The position numbers and the translations under genes are program-made. Source: Leptobrachium leishanense (taxonomy: Eukaryota > Chordata > Amphibia > Anura > Megophryidae). From it: a stretch of DNA of 64,000 nt. Positions 45,286 through 58,544 of the stretch are shown one piece after another. Positions within the stretch are counted from its first letter, which is position 1. Every line of letters starts with the position of its first letter. Where the stretch lies: the NCBI GenBank assembly GCA_009667805.1, contig CM019069.1, positions 61,559,422-61,623,421 on the forward strand, in the 5' to 3' direction. Under the pieces are notes generated by a model that saw nothing but the letters and a program-made list of their open reading frames with translations, searched no databases and was not told the DNA's origin.

Positions 45286-45798
45286 AATATATGGCCCACA
45301 TTGTGCTGAGAGTGAGAGATACTGTAACGAGCAGCGATCTCAGCCCTCTGAGGAGCCACCACTACAATAGTATCCACTGGTTTTCGGATGAATGAAATTA
45401 GTTTTCATGCTAAATTAATTTGTTTTCAGTTCTTTAGTAACTAAATAAATTGCATTTTAGGACTAATCCATTAGTTCAAAACGAAATTTTGTGCTGTGCA
45501 CATGTCTAGAGCATACTATGTGCGCCCGTACTGACATGCTTCCTGGCGTCTGTCGCAGTATTGCGTGCGCTACAGCGGGTGTGCTGTGGACGTTCTGAAA
45601 GCCTCCCCATCGAAGCGCTACAATGCGTGATCGACGGGGTTGCAAAGTGCGATCCTCCATAGGAGGATCAAGCCTTGCAGCGCTGAGCGCACTAACTGCT
45701 CTCAGCGAGGTGGCCAGACGGGGGGCAGAGTGGAAGGAACGTCTACTCTCATGGTCGTTCCTTCCGCTCTCAAAAACACTCGTCTGACCCCGGCCTTA

Positions 45799-46894
45799 CT
45801 TGTATCTTGGATGAAACAACATTGAAGAAATCAGATGCTTAAGAGTGTTTGTTTTTATTCAGCAAAGTTCTGTCTACTTTGCACAACTTTACTCAATCGA
45901 GTAAAAACAAATAAATATTCACAAATGCCCCACAGATTCAATAATTTCAAATATTCATTCTCAAGTGGTCTATTTAGGGGTTAACCCTTACACAATAGTA
46001 AAAGATGGACCACCCTGAGTGGATATACTCCACCTTCCTGGTCAGAATTAGCCTAGACAATTAATTGAACCAACAATTTCAATCCTCTTGTATTGTGCTA
46101 TTGGATCCCCATAGCATGTAGTATTTTACATATAACTTCTCTTTAAAACCACACTTTAATAAATGGCAGGGCGAATGCCCAACATAAAATCCAATTCCAG
46201 CAGAGCATCTATGCCACTATTTGCTACAGGTCAAGTACCAACATGACTCCAGCAGGAATAAATTTGTAGTAAACATCACCTCCATTAGGACACTGAATTT
46301 AGATTTATGTCACATATAGCCATCATAATATATTACGTCGTATTGACATATGGAGCCAATCCTTTTAACTCCTTTATTTACAGAGCATTACATGGTGTCA
46401 GCTGCGTAGCGATAATCGATTGCAGGGGTACCACTTGATAAGTAACCTCTAAGGTCAATGGATGAAACAACAATTTAGAGGATATTGGTAAATACAGCAA
46501 TTCTAAAATGTATCAGCGATTTCACTGCTTAACCGGTAGGAAATTGTGATAACTTCCCATAGACGCGTGTCCACAATGCAATTCTCGTTCCCTTTTTCCT
46601 CTCAAGTGCATATTGGCATGTAAATAATCAGCCCCCCATAGCCAGCCAAGCATGAAATTCAGATCAAATTATTCAGGGTTGTACTCCGCTCCTTCTAATG
46701 GACGGGTTAGTTTTTGCACAGTCTATTAATGCATAAAAGATAGATCACAATACTGCGGAATGATATGAGCTCCGCTCCTTACTAAGGGCGGCAGTTCACT
46801 ATTACCCTAGAGCTTGTAGGTGCATTTTGGTGGATTGCCCCCTCTCACTTCGTTAAGTGGCACAGGGCTTCAAATATACCGGGTCATAACACTA
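45799..46894. other. Unassigned sequence with inverted partner at 48966-49033
   Basis: No gene recognised. Bases 45984-46045 ('gtaaaagatggaccaccctg') are inverted at 48966-49033, suggesting the termini of an outer element of about 3 kb that encloses the TTAA and hAT elements between them. Confidence 0.5.
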
Positions 46895-47369
46895 TTAACC
46901 CTTTCGCTACTGAGGCATTTCAAACCTCTGTGCTGAGGTCATTTTTACCGGTTTCGCTCATCATGTTTAACCGCGTTTTGAAGCCTTCTTTTAACATATG
47001 ACCCAGATATGTGTTATATCGTTCTTTTCGGCAGATTCATACTATGTCATTATTATATGTATACGTCATGTCCTGTCTGTATATTATAACAAAAAATGCA
47101 ATAAAATTTTAATTTTCAATAATTTACAATGTGTAAAGTGTTTTTTTTTCACATTGCGCTTGTTAAAAAAAAATTAGAAATGGGGACTCGTTACATTTTT
47201 TTTTTAGGGAAAATTTTGCTATTTTTAACAAACGCATGTTTGGTATTGTTGGAAAGGCCATGCTGTTGTTGGTATTGTTATTGTGGTATTGTTGGTATGG
47301 TATTGTTGGAAAGGCCATTGGTGGCAGTTAGGGGTTTACTCCAGGACTGGCGTCATCGTGCTATGCACG

Positions 47370-48611
47370 CAGGGCCGCCATCAGGGCATTACGCCCCATG
47401 CTGCCGTAAGGGGCCCGGGGGGGTTCCCGGGCCCCCGACGGCAGCGGCGTCGCCCTTTAACAGCTCCGGTATCGGACTCGATGAGTCCGAATCCGGAGCT
47501 GTGTCCCTGCTGCTGCTGCAGAAGCCGGAGGAGACTGAGACACTGTCTCCTCCGGCTCCTGGCAGCTTCACTTCCTGGCTGGGTGGGGCCAAGCACCGTG
47601 TGAGGGCCTCCCAAGCATGTTGCTTTGGCTCCGCCCCTCCACTCAGTGAAGCTGCGCACCGGAGCTGGAGGGGCCGGGAAGAAGAAGAGAAGAAGATTAA
47701 AGAAAAGGTGAAGAAAAGAAGAGCTGAAGAGCAGAAGATAGAAGAAAAGAAGACAGCAGAGTGGTGAGCCAGGGCCCAGACCCCAAGGCCCAGACCCAGG
47801 GCCAAGGCCCAGGACCCATACCCCAAGGCCCAGACCCCAAAGCCCAGACCCAGGGCCCAGACCCTAAGGCCCAGATCCAGGGCCCAGACCCAAACCCAGG
47901 GCCCAGACCCAGACCCCAAGGCCCGGACCCCAAAGCCCAAACCCAGGGCCCAAACCCAAGGCCCAGGACCCAGACCCCAAACCCAGAGCCTAGGCCCAAA
48001 CCCAGGGCCCAGACCCCAGGGTCCAGGACCCAGACCCTAAGGCCCAGACCAAGGCCCAGACCCCAGGGCCCAGACCCCAAGGCCCAGACCCCTAGGCCCA
48101 GACCCCAAACACAGACACCAAGGCCCAGACCCTAGGGCCCAGACCCCAAGGGCCAAGGCCAGACCCCAGGGACCAGACCCCAGGCCAGACTCAGGGCCCA
48201 GACCCCAGGCCAGACCCAGGGACCAGGCCCAGCCTAGACCCAGGGCCCAGACCTCAGGAACCAGACCCCAAGGCCCAGTTCCAGGGACCAGACCCCAGGG
48301 ACCAGACCCCAGACCCAGACCCAAAGGCCATCATACACAGCCCGTTTCTGTGAGATTTATTGCTGTGGATTCTGTGATACGTTCAGACACACCGCTCATT
48401 ACTGTGAGTTTTATTGCTGTGGATACTGTGATACGCTAATACACACTGCACATTACTGGGAGTTTTATTGCTGTGGTGCTATGTTATGTCCTTTTTTTTT
48501 TTTTTGAAGGGAGAAAAGCTGTTAGAGGTTGAGGGAGTGCCGGGGGGGGGGCCCTGGGTGCCCCATCGTGAGTTTTAGTAAGGGGCCCCATCATTTCTGA
48601 TGGCTGCCCTG
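47370..48611 (-). mobile_element. hAT-type non-autonomous element, inverted copy with shorter minisatellite
   Basis: CAGGGCCGCCATCAGG at the left and TGATGGCTGCCCTG at the right, with the perfect 8-bp duplication TATGCACG (47362-47369, 48612-48619). The order of parts is exactly the reverse of 3616-6120: GC-rich segment, purine-rich tract, minisatellite, 60-bp units. The minisatellite is about 0.56 kb here against 1.8 kb there. Confidence 0.88.
47766..48325 (-). repeat. C-rich (minus strand G-rich) minisatellite
   Basis: 'cccagaccccaaggcccaga' units, the complement of the 3893-5675 array. The G-rich strand is the minus strand. Confidence 0.9.
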
Positions 48612-49071
48612 TATGCACGGCTGATTGCTGGGCCCCCCCCCCCGTGTGGGCTGACATCTGCATGTCAGCCGGGCACTCCGGGGGGAGATAGATGTCATTG
48701 CGGCGGCGCGATGACATCTATTTCAGGCGCCCCCCCCGCGAGTGCGGAAGAGGTGCCTGAAAGGGAGGGGGGGGGGAGGCCTGCCCTTCCAAACCATGCC
48801 TGTCTTTAACCCCTTGGGTGCCGGATCACGATTTGGCGATGAAAAGTGATCCTCTCCCGGAGCTGGCCAAGCTTCCGGGAATGCCCCCCTGATGACTAGC
48901 GTCATCGTGCTATGCACCTCCTCCGCACTCGTGGGGGGCGCCTGAAATAGATGTCATTGAGCGTGGTTACCAGCGAATTCTGACCAGCAAGGGTGGAGTA
49001 TATCCTCTCAGGGTGGTCCAACTTTTACTAGAGTAAAAACAAATCCATGAATTAAGCTACTGTGTATGTGT

Positions 49072-49096
49072 GTGTATATATATATATATATATATA
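49072..49096 (+). repeat. (TATA)n microsatellite
   Basis: A 'gtgtgtatatatatata' run just left of the second Tc1 insertion. Confidence 0.85.
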
Positions 49097-49105
49097 ACCA
49101 ATGTA

Positions 49106-50695
<1,590 letters not shown>

Positions 50696-50699
50696 TATA

Positions 50700-51135
50700 C
50701 CATGATCATCCTTTGTTTGTTAGTGTTTATTGTGCAGAGTCTGGGTGCAGCTTGCATACTTCACATATTTGGTGAGAGGACAGGGGTGGGTACCTGCTCA
50801 TATAAAATAAATGTTCCTAATGTCAGGGCAGATACAGGACAAAACATTCCATTGTGTGCCCTGTAATTCTTGTTTACAATTACATATATAGCATTAGCAA
50901 GGACATCTGACCTGATAGCACTCGGGCAGATGTAGTACCTGCCTGGCTGTATATAATTACACACACACTCTAAACCAAGAATTACAGAAAAGGTTAAACT
51001 GTAAATATTATCTGTGAAGTTTTCTTTTTATTACACTTTATATCGCCAGATTATGTAGTGCTACAGCGGTGCTGCACCCTTAGAGCGGTGTTTCCCATAC
51101 CTGTCCTCAGGACCCAATTTCTAGTGTAGAGGAAA
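50700..51135. other. Unassigned intergenic sequence
   Basis: No gene. 51085-51115 is an end fragment of the CAGTGTTTCCCA-type MITE ('gcggtgtttcccatacctgt'). Confidence 0.45.
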
Positions 51136-51139
51136 GCAT

Positions 51140-51220
51140 GATGAAGATGGGATTTGAACCCATGTGTTCAGAGCACAGTGGATTAGTAGTCCATTGCCCT
51201 AACCACTCGGCCAACTGCTC
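51140..51220 (-). tRNA. tRNA-Ser-like sequence (ACT anticodon), probable pseudogene
   Basis: The minus strand shows the D-arm 'TGGCCGAGTGG', an anticodon arm TGGA-CTACTAA-TCCA with ACT at positions 34-36, a long type-II variable arm and the T-arm 'ATGGGTTCAAATCCCAT'. This matches tRNA-Ser structure. The acceptor strands GAGCAGT and CTTCATC pair at only four of seven positions, so it is probably inactive. Confidence 0.6.
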
Positions 51221-51269
51221 ACCTTCTGCTTTAGAGGTTCTCTATCACAAACGGATGTATACTATAAAT

Positions 51270-52357
51270 CAGGGTGGATTAAAATCAATGAATTTTTTTT
51301 TAAAAAAAAAAATCAAATCAGATTTAAATAAAAAAATCAGATTTCAAATCAGATTTACTTTAATGGAATGCTTTTGGAGGACAATCTAAGATACATTATA
51401 GTTAAAAGGTTATTCAGCATGAAATAGAGCTTAGTTATGCAGCATGAGGCTGTATATTCATGGAATATTTACATTTATGGTAAACAAATTAAATTATTCC
51501 AAGTTATCAAAGTTGTGATCACATGCACTTTTCAACAGTAAAAATTGTACAAAATAAAGTAAGCTCAGGAAAAGATCTTAGTCCACACTACCTTAACTGC
51601 TAGGTTTCAAGGTTGTTTTGAGTGAAATACATCTGTACCAAACTCAATGTGTGTGGAGGGAGAGACAAACCCTAAAACCTTCTGATTGATTTACAAACCT
51701 TTGGAGAAGACCGTGTTTTAGGCTTTTCTTGTGGACCCAGCTGATGTTTTCAGGTTTCTTTTTTAAAGTATTTTTTGTTTAGCCCCTTACCGCCGGGCAG
51801 ATTGTGCCCGGCGGGAGGGCGTTAACACCGGCGGGGCGTCTCCAGCTGCTGCAGCTTGCCCCTCCTCCAGCCCGCCTATGAAACTGACGCGCAGCACGTC
51901 ATTGGCTGCTGGGGGACAGCCTAAGTTCAGGCAGACTGACGGTAGTGACTGCTGCGCGACTACTGTTGGTGGGCATGGCGCAGCCCATAGAAGCCAGCAG
52001 GGCTTGCTATGCCGCCCCATGATGTGGAGTCCCATCCCCGTGGGGACAGCGTACTACGCCCCCAGGCATAAAAAAAGTTAAGAAAATACAAGAATATGCA
52101 TGCTATAACGGTATTGCTTTAAATAAAACAATTTAAGTAGTTCTCCAAATATGAGAGTAACCCGTTTAATTAAAATCAGATATTGATAGGATTATTATTT
52201 TATATATGAAGTCTTCATCTGGTTCAAATATTAACGATTACAATGGCCAGCAAGCAGAGGAGTCTTTTCATTTAAAAATCATGATTTAAATCAAGTCTTG
52301 CTGACGGTGATTTAAATCGTGATTTATATCTACTTGATTTAAATCAAATCCACCCTG
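51270..52357. mobile_element. hAT-like element with CAGGGTGGATT ends
   Basis: CAGGGTGGATTAAAATCA at the left, inverted right end (CAGGGTGGATTTGATTTAA), with sub-terminal 'aaatcagattt' repeats. No exact target duplication seen. A second element at about 51782-52078 ('ccccttaccgccgggcag' with 'gcccggcgggaggg') lies inside. Confidence 0.6.
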
Positions 52358-52359
52358 CT

Positions 52360-52793
52360 TATGTGCGAAGGCATTCCTAATCAGTGAGTTTGTTTAGATT
52401 TATTTGTAGAAAGTGACTGTATAATTCAGTGTTTGAAGGTAGGAATGTACTGTATGCGTGATGTGCATGAATGCAGGGATGCAATGGTTTTAGTATGTGA
52501 TTAAATGTGTTTGTGAAAAACATTAGCGCTTGTGAACACCGTCCACAATGAACGGACTGTATGTTACAAACCCTGTAAGCTGGATCTGCATCTCATCCCC
52601 TTACCTACACACCACTTCTGTGATCACTGATACCAATAATAAGGTTGTGTTTAAAAAAATGACTATAGGTTTTATTCACCAAGTCCCGGTGTAGAAAATA
52701 CCGATGAAAATCACCGATAATGCAGTGCCGACAACCGCTGTCAAAAAAATAAAATCTAAACAGCGTCCTTTGTGGTGCTTAGTGAATAACACC
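52360..52793. other. Unassigned intergenic sequence
   Basis: No gene or paired repeats recognised. Confidence 0.4.
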
Positions 52794-52797
52794 TTAA

Positions 52798-53254
52798 GGC
52801 CTGTGTCAGACGAACGCAGTTATCACGTCCGTGTTGCCGCACAGTTTATCGTCTGTCGTAGCATAGAATTATGATCAAGAGACCCACACACTAAGTGCAT
52901 CTGCACCGAACAGCGCTCGCACAATGCACGTGGCAAACGGACGCAAGTTAGGCAAGAACATAAAACCACTAGACCAAGGCGGAGAGTGCGCCACGTCCAC
53001 GTAGCATTCTGTGTGAGTGAGATGTCAGACGCAACGCATTTGCGACGTCCAGCACCTTGACGCACAAAATGGCTTTTCATATCCTTTTCCAATTATCATT
53101 TTTCATATTATTTTTATTTCCCATAACTCCCTTTTTTTTCTACGTCCGTCAAGAAAAATGGATCGTGTGCTGTCTATTGTATCTTCTGTCAGTACGTCCG
53201 TCCGTTATGCACGCACGCAGAGTGCACTCTGACTGCGTTCGTCTGACATTAGCC
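52798..53254. repeat. Harbinger-type MITE family A (divergent)
   Basis: GGCCTGTGTCAGACGAACGC to GTCTGACATTAGCC, with TTAA before and TAA after (53255-53257). The interior resembles the 494-937 subfamily. Confidence 0.75.
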
Positions 53255-53260
53255 TAAAGC

Positions 53261-53442
53261 AGTGCTTCCCAAAGCTGTCCGCGGGACCCTCTAACAGGCC
53301 AGATTTTGCTGATCACTTTGGGGAAATGCAGACTGAATCCTGAAAATCACTGAGCAGCAAATCATATCACCTGTGCTGTGCTTCAGATATCTGGCAAACC
53401 TGGCCTGTCAGCGGGTCCTGAGGACAGGTTTGGGAAACACTG
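53261..53442. repeat. hAT-type MITE (CAGTGTTTCCCA ends)
   Basis: CAGTGCTTCCCAAAGCTGTC to GACAGGTTTGGGAAACACTG, directly adjoining the right end of the family A MITE. The flanks 'cctaaag' and 'ccttaaag' may be an eroded target duplication. Confidence 0.7.
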
Positions 53443-53449
53443 CCTTAAA

Positions 53450-54224
53450 GGGTTCAAAAGAGAAGGGGGGGGGAAATGTTTAAATTTATTTTGCAATAAA
53501 CAAAATTCCTTTCCATTACACCAAAATTAAACCAAATCGAGTATACTCAATATCGGGGCATCAGCAGGTCTTTCAAAATCAAGTATATTCGATCTTGGTT
53601 GTGAAGGAGTTAACATGTAACTATTCACGTCACAAGATTAACAAGTGCACATTTGTCGAGATGATCCATAACATTTACATTGTTCAAAGTGCTTTTGTTC
53701 TTCCTTATTGCAAAATTCTTTCCATTTTTCAACTTCCTTCACGTGAACTCTGATCTTATTTAAAACATCAGACACCCAACCTTTTTAGTTTTAACCACAA
53801 GCTTTTGCTTCCTTTTATGTATGTTGTGGTAGGGGTTGCAACAGTTACACATCTTCGTATCAGACATACAGCACCTACTACAGGATACGTATACACCAGC
53901 AATATAAAATATGTTCAGCTCAAGCACATGTTCCTAGATAATGGGTTAATTTCCCAAGAGCAGCCATTAAGTTAGGACATAGAAGTCCTGCTGTGGTGGG
54001 GTAAATTGCTGTTGTGGCAGGTTTATGCAATGTGATCATATTTTGTAACCAAACTCCCATCGTTTCTGTCTACGTTAGATGTTCTTAAAACCTTGTAAAC
54101 CTATTTGAAGTGCTCGGAATTTGATATTCCATGTTCAGAATGGAATCATTGGGAACTTCATTTTGAACGGTACAATTTAAGTCACATGGGTTCCAGAATA
54201 GGGTTTTTAAAGCAAGACCTATCT
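53450..54224. other. Unassigned intergenic sequence
   Basis: AT-rich; no gene recognised. Confidence 0.4.
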
Positions 54225-54228
54225 TTAA

Positions 54229-54660
54229 CCCCTTCACTATCAAGTGATTTTCCAAAAAAAACATTGTCAGAAACCAGTGTTTTTTGTAAAATCATTTAAT
54301 TTTAAAGAAATATTTGGGCTTATACCTAATGTATGTCTTGCTGTAAATAACCTATTTTTGGCCATTAGATGGCGCCATCTACTACCAAATTGAGTTACAG
54401 AGGTTTGAGCGGCTGGTCTATTTTATTTCTTTTTCTCCCTGCATTGGCTGCTGAAAGCCTGATATTTCACAGCTTTGAGCAGCTGATTTTACAGTTATAG
54501 CTCTTTGGGCATTATGCCCGCAGGGGGCAACTTTGGCGGCACCTTCTGCCGCAAAATTAAGTTAATTTGCTTTTGGGCTGCAGTTCAACATACCGAGATA
54601 TCGGGGCACCAGATGATGCCTTTGAAGCCCAAGATATCTTGATAATCGGTAGTAAAGGGG
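54229..54660. repeat. piggyBac-like (TTAA) MITE, family G
   Basis: TTAA (54225-54228) then CCCCTTCACTATCAAGTGAT; the right end inverted reads CCCCTTTACTACCGATTATC, followed by CTAA. It shares 'tagatggcg(c/t)catctac' and 'agcctgatatttca' with 58838-59258. Confidence 0.6.
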
Positions 54661-54664
54661 CTAA

Positions 54665-55353
54665 AAGCGCTATATTCTGCATCCGCAGCATCAAAAAGTT
54701 CAAAGTATATTTTACATCTTACCAATGGAAGACTATTTTTTGTATCAAGATGCATATAAATAAAAAGGGACAATCCACAACATGACCATTTAAATCAGCA
54801 CTTTAAAAAGGCATGCTGTAGCCACCATGACTGTTTGAGGATCATTCAAGTGGATGAGAAACACAAAAGTCTGGCCCAAATGCTAAAGGACATATTATTT
54901 TGATCAAGATCTCTCAAATCAGAATGTTTTAATAGCCACAGAGGAATTAAAACCAAATGAGTCCTTCTAAACAGTCAGTATCAAGAGTGTCTCCTAGTCC
55001 TATCCCCACAAGGCAGTTGCTGACAAATACCAATCAAGTGGAGTTCTATCCCCCCCCCCCCCCGACCGCCATCAATCAGCAGTTGCTGGACAGCCTTCCA
55101 GGGGTTGAGATCGCTGGAACCAAAGATTTTAAAATGTATTTGTGGAGACACTTGTTCACATGCCAACTCTATATCCTTATACAATTTGTATTGGCTGCTC
55201 ATACTAATTTGCTAATATGAATCCTGCAACGAAGAACCGGCCAACAGAAACAGCGCAGAGAAAAAATAAAAGGAGAAAACAGGGGTATCAAAAGCTAGAC
55301 TAAAATTGGATGGAGTGGTAGATAGAAAAAAAAAAAAACTTGCCCCAATTTTC
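54665..55353. other. Unassigned intergenic sequence
   Basis: No gene. A C-run lies at 55051-55064 and an A-run at 55327-55338. Confidence 0.4.
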
Positions 55354-55357
55354 TTAA

Positions 55358-56265
55358 CCTCCCTGGAGGTCCGATTTTGACATTTTGTCAGGACTCTCCG
55401 TTTTCGCCGTCTGCCCTGGAGTCGCACCAGAAGGGGTGACGCCGCGTTCCGGCCTGTCTCTCTGCGGCTGTCCTGTAAGTCGGCAAGCGGGAACGACGTT
55501 GGCACTCGGCCGCGGCATCCTCACTCCCGGCCTTCGGCCGGAGCACGTTCGGCACCGGCTCCACCTCCGGCGACTGCTGACGTTCGGTGCCAACCTCCCA
55601 AGCCCAGCTCATCTGGAGAGGACGGCGTGGACTGGGAGTCACATCCCCGGCTTTGGAAGGGATCCCGGTGTGGTGCCCCCGGTTCAGCGACCGAGCCATG
55701 CTCCGCCTCTGTTTGGGGAGTTCCCTACAGGGATTGGACAGGGAGACTGTGACAGCGGCCGGGGGGGGCTGGGCTGCAGATTGAGTGACTGGAGTTCCCT
55801 GGCTCTCACGTCACGCCCCTCTCGCAGGGGTGGAGCAAAGAGTGGGCTGGATTCCTCTATATAAACTTGAATCACCCCTGCCTCCTTGCTCAGTTGTTGT
55901 CTAAGCTTCATAGAGACACTACCAAGCTAAACCCTCTCTACCTCCTGGTTTTGACCTTCCCTTCTAGCTATCGTATTGAACCTTTATCGACTACGAGACT
56001 GCCTTATTGCCATATCTGTACCACGCCTGGATTTAACCCTGCATATTGAGGTCCAACCTTGATAAACTACTGACACACTTTTATATGTCAAAATCGGTGC
56101 ATTAATCCAGCCCTGTGGCAGTATTCGAGTGTTGCTTGGGATTAAATTTCAATGCCAAAAACAGTAACCCGGAGCCACATTCGCGCTGATACATACCTGT
56201 CCCTGTGTTCCCTTGATGTCCTCCCGCAGTCACCTCCGTCCGATCGCCGCGTCCGGCTTCCCTTC
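55358..56265. mobile_element. piggyBac-like element, family H, split and right-truncated
   Basis: TTAA (55354-55357) then CCTCCCTGGAGGTCCGATTT. After a 690-bp insertion it resumes 'atgtcaaaatcggtgcat' and 'gattaaatttcaatg', matching 59600-59740. The right terminus is not found. Confidence 0.55.
55386..56075 (+). mobile_element. Probable solo LTR
   Basis: Begins TGTCAGG and ends CTACTGACA, a 6-bp TGTCAG/CTGACA inverted terminus. It interrupts a family H element at a point where the 59581 copy is continuous. TATATAA (about 55858-55864) gives plus-strand polarity. The direct repeat of the target is imperfect, and no internal retrotransposon region is present. Confidence 0.5.
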
Positions 56266-56528
56266 TTGAGAGTGTCTCTTTAAACTCATTCACAGATTCT
56301 CGCAAAGCCAATCAGTGAAAAGTCAAATGCCAGAAACGAGATACTGCAAAAGGTAAATATCAAGCAGGCCCCTGGTTTTTAATCCATAAAAATATTTATG
56401 TTGATCTGTAACTGGCAGTACATGTGTTCCTATTGTTCCAGATCAAGGTCACTGCTGACAGGTCTTTGCTGGCCAAGTAGGCGTACCAGGAAAGCAGGAT
56501 GAGCACAGCGAGCTCCTTTCAAACATCT

Positions 56529-57150
56529 GGGGCCCTATTCCAAGGTCGTCATTACGCACAGCACTCGAGCAGTACAGCATAACGGATCAAGAGCTTTGCT
56601 CATTTCGTCAAGGCTTATTTCATCTGAATCTGGTATATAGCGCCAGCTTACTGTACATTGTCGTCTCGTATAAAGTATAGTAGACGTTAATGTGCAGGTG
56701 AAAGATGAAGAACTAGCTATTCCAAAACGCTCATTCTTCATTTGCACCCGACGTTGTGAAAAAGAAAAAAAATCACCAGCCTTTGAAAGACGTTAACACA
56801 GGAATCTATAAAGTCCCTAACGCACCTTAGATCCCTCAATGAGAGAGCATTGTGATACTCTACTTTCTCTCCATGGGCAGTTGAACACTGGGAACAAATT
56901 GTTCCCAGTGTTCCTCCACAAATCCTTCCGCAGTTCCAGCTGGCCTCACTCGCATCTCTCTTCATGGAGTCCTATGAACTCCCGCAGCTGATCTCACCAG
57001 TGGCACTACTGCGCTGTTGAAAGCATTACGATTCGATTTGAGCGGCTCAGTTGGAATATAGGTATTTAGTAACAGACGCTAATGCAAACTGCTGACGCTC
57101 AGGTTTTCCATTAGCATCTGACGTTTAACGCCAACCTTGGAATATGGCCC
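56529..57150. repeat. DNA element with GGGGCCMTATTCCAAGG ends
   Basis: Left 'ctggggccctattccaaggt', right inverted 'ccaggggccatattccaagg', about 620 bp. The interior has no transposase; the frames at 56535-56965 are not supported. Confidence 0.65.
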
Positions 57151-57430
57151 CTGGTCGGTCAGCTGGTGCATTCTACATGGACGCGGCACAGCAGGGCAGC
57201 ATAAGAGGCACCCGAAGTTGCATCCAAGGTATGATTGATTAGAGACGGGGGGGGGGGGGAAGATATTTTCTTCTCCAATAAACCATTCTTTGATGCAACT
57301 TTGAGTGCCTCTCATTTCATTTCCGAGTCACAAACACGCCATCATCATTGCGTTTAAAACCAACACACATTCATATTTGCCTGTATTGCAAAAAAGCTAG
57401 CACGGTATTAACTTACAACAAGACGGTAAT
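57151..57430. other. Unassigned sequence downstream of NDUFB3
   Basis: Contains a G-run at 57247-57259. No gene feature. Confidence 0.5.
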
Positions 57431-57433
57431 AAT

Positions 57434-57439
57434 TTTAAT
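57434..57439 (-). terminator. NDUFB3: NDUFB3 poly(A) signal (ATTAAA)
   Basis: The minus strand reads ATTAAA about 40 bases after the stop codon, implying a very short 3' untranslated region. Confidence 0.6.
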
Positions 57440-57477
57440 GTAGTTCTATTGGGTATCACAGACATTTTCTCTGCTTT

Positions 57478-58544
57478 CTAATGGTGCCCTTCTGATTTCT
57501 TCGGTGGAAACAGAGCATACTCCACACCTAGAGCCACCACGAAAGCTGCAAATCCCCACTTAAAGCCTCTGCCGATCACGTTCATAAAGGTAACAGGTTT
57601 AGCATAGCCTCCCATGTACCTCCAGGCTTCGTTCCTATGGGAGAGGGGAAATAAATGAAAATCTGATTAATAAACAGACCTGAGTATTTAAAAACGACCA
57701 AGAGGTTATTACGTTTATAACTAGTTTATAGTTCAAAGTCATAGCTAGATCATAAAGAAAGAAAAAAAACCGAACACCACAAAATGTTTATGGGTACTTT
57801 GAAACCTATTTAAATTCTGCTTCAATAAAAACACAACTCCCATTTTAATGAAAGAAGGGGAAACCTTGCTGGGAGAGGATCCTTTAGAAGCGTTTGAAAG
57901 CAACAATGGCTGCAATATTCTTACATTAATCTGTATCTGGACATACTAAGAAACAGCCCGCTCGGCAGTACTCTGACAGCAAATGATTTTGTGGATATGG
58001 GGAGTGAGAGAAGTGTAGATCAATGATGGGGATCTTTGGTACCCCAGATAATTCGGATCTAAATGTTCCATTTAGTCACACTTTAAACTGTCTGAGCATA
58101 ATGGGATACGTAGTTCAGAAATATCTGCTTTGTCAATGTTCGCCACCACTTGTATAGATGTTCTCAGACATATACAATAAAAATGTCAACAAGTTTCGAC
58201 GTCTTAATGCAGGGGTCAGCAAACTTGGCCATCCAGAGGTTTTGAAACCACATTTCCTACAAGGCTCAGCCACTCTAATTAGGACCTTGGCATCATGGGA
58301 GATGTAGTGTCAAAACATCTAAAAGGGCCAAGGCTGTCGATCCACGTCTTAATGAATCGCTGCTCTGTATCAATAGAATGAGATTCAAACGAGATAACAG
58401 CGTGTACCTTAGCCATGGATCTCTTAATCCGCGCTTCGCTAGTCTCTCTTGCACTTGCTCTAATGGGGTGCCCTCTATTTTCCACTGCCGGTAATCAGGT
58501 AGGTGAAGCTTTCCATGTCCATGATGTTCATGCCCATGTCCCAT
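57478..58544 (-). CDS. NDUFB3: NADH:ubiquinone oxidoreductase subunit B3 (complex I)
   Basis: An accessory subunit of the membrane arm of mitochondrial complex I, embedded in the inner membrane. Two coding exons: 58544-58408 and 57634-57478, joined in frame to 97 codons plus stop; the human protein has 98 residues. The exon 1 product begins with the His-rich '[20 protein letters not shown]', followed by '[20 protein letters not shown]' and 'RDPWL'. The split Arg codon (AG|G) leads to '[14 protein letters not shown]' and the membrane segment '[16 protein letters not shown]', ending PPKKSEGHH. The donor is GTACAC and the acceptor CCCATAG. The acceptor TTTCTTAG lies two bases before the ATG, so a 5' untranslated exon exists upstream. 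Identity is secure by motif and exon structure. Confidence 0.95.

Larger units (their letters stand above)
43334..45508. mobile_element. hAT element (TAGACATGTGCA ends), middle level
   Basis: TAGACATGTGCATTCG and the inverted TAGACATGTGCACAGC are bordered by the perfect 8-bp duplication GAGCATAC (43326-43333, 45509-45516). No transposase. It hosts a TTAA element, local tandem repeats of 'gaggggtattaattaa' and the palindromic element F. Confidence 0.9.
43312..45795. mobile_element. Harbinger-type MITE (outer level of a triple nest)
   Basis: GGCCAGGGTCCGATGAGCAT at the left, CTCGTCTGACCCCGGCC at the right, TTA at 43309-43311 and 45796-45798. The hAT element at 43334-45508 is inserted near its left end; the remainder (45517-45795) is typical of the family. 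Confidence 0.8.
46899..48955 (-). mobile_element. piggyBac-like element, inverted relative of 43593-44823, split by a hAT element
   Basis: TTAA at 46895-46898 followed by CCCTTTCGCTACTGAGGC. The inner sequence ('gtttggtattgttgg', 'gcgcttgttaaaaa', 'gatgtcattgcggcggcgcgatga') follows the 43593-44823 element in reverse order. The far terminus is missing near 48955. The 47370-48611 element is inserted into it. Confidence 0.65.
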
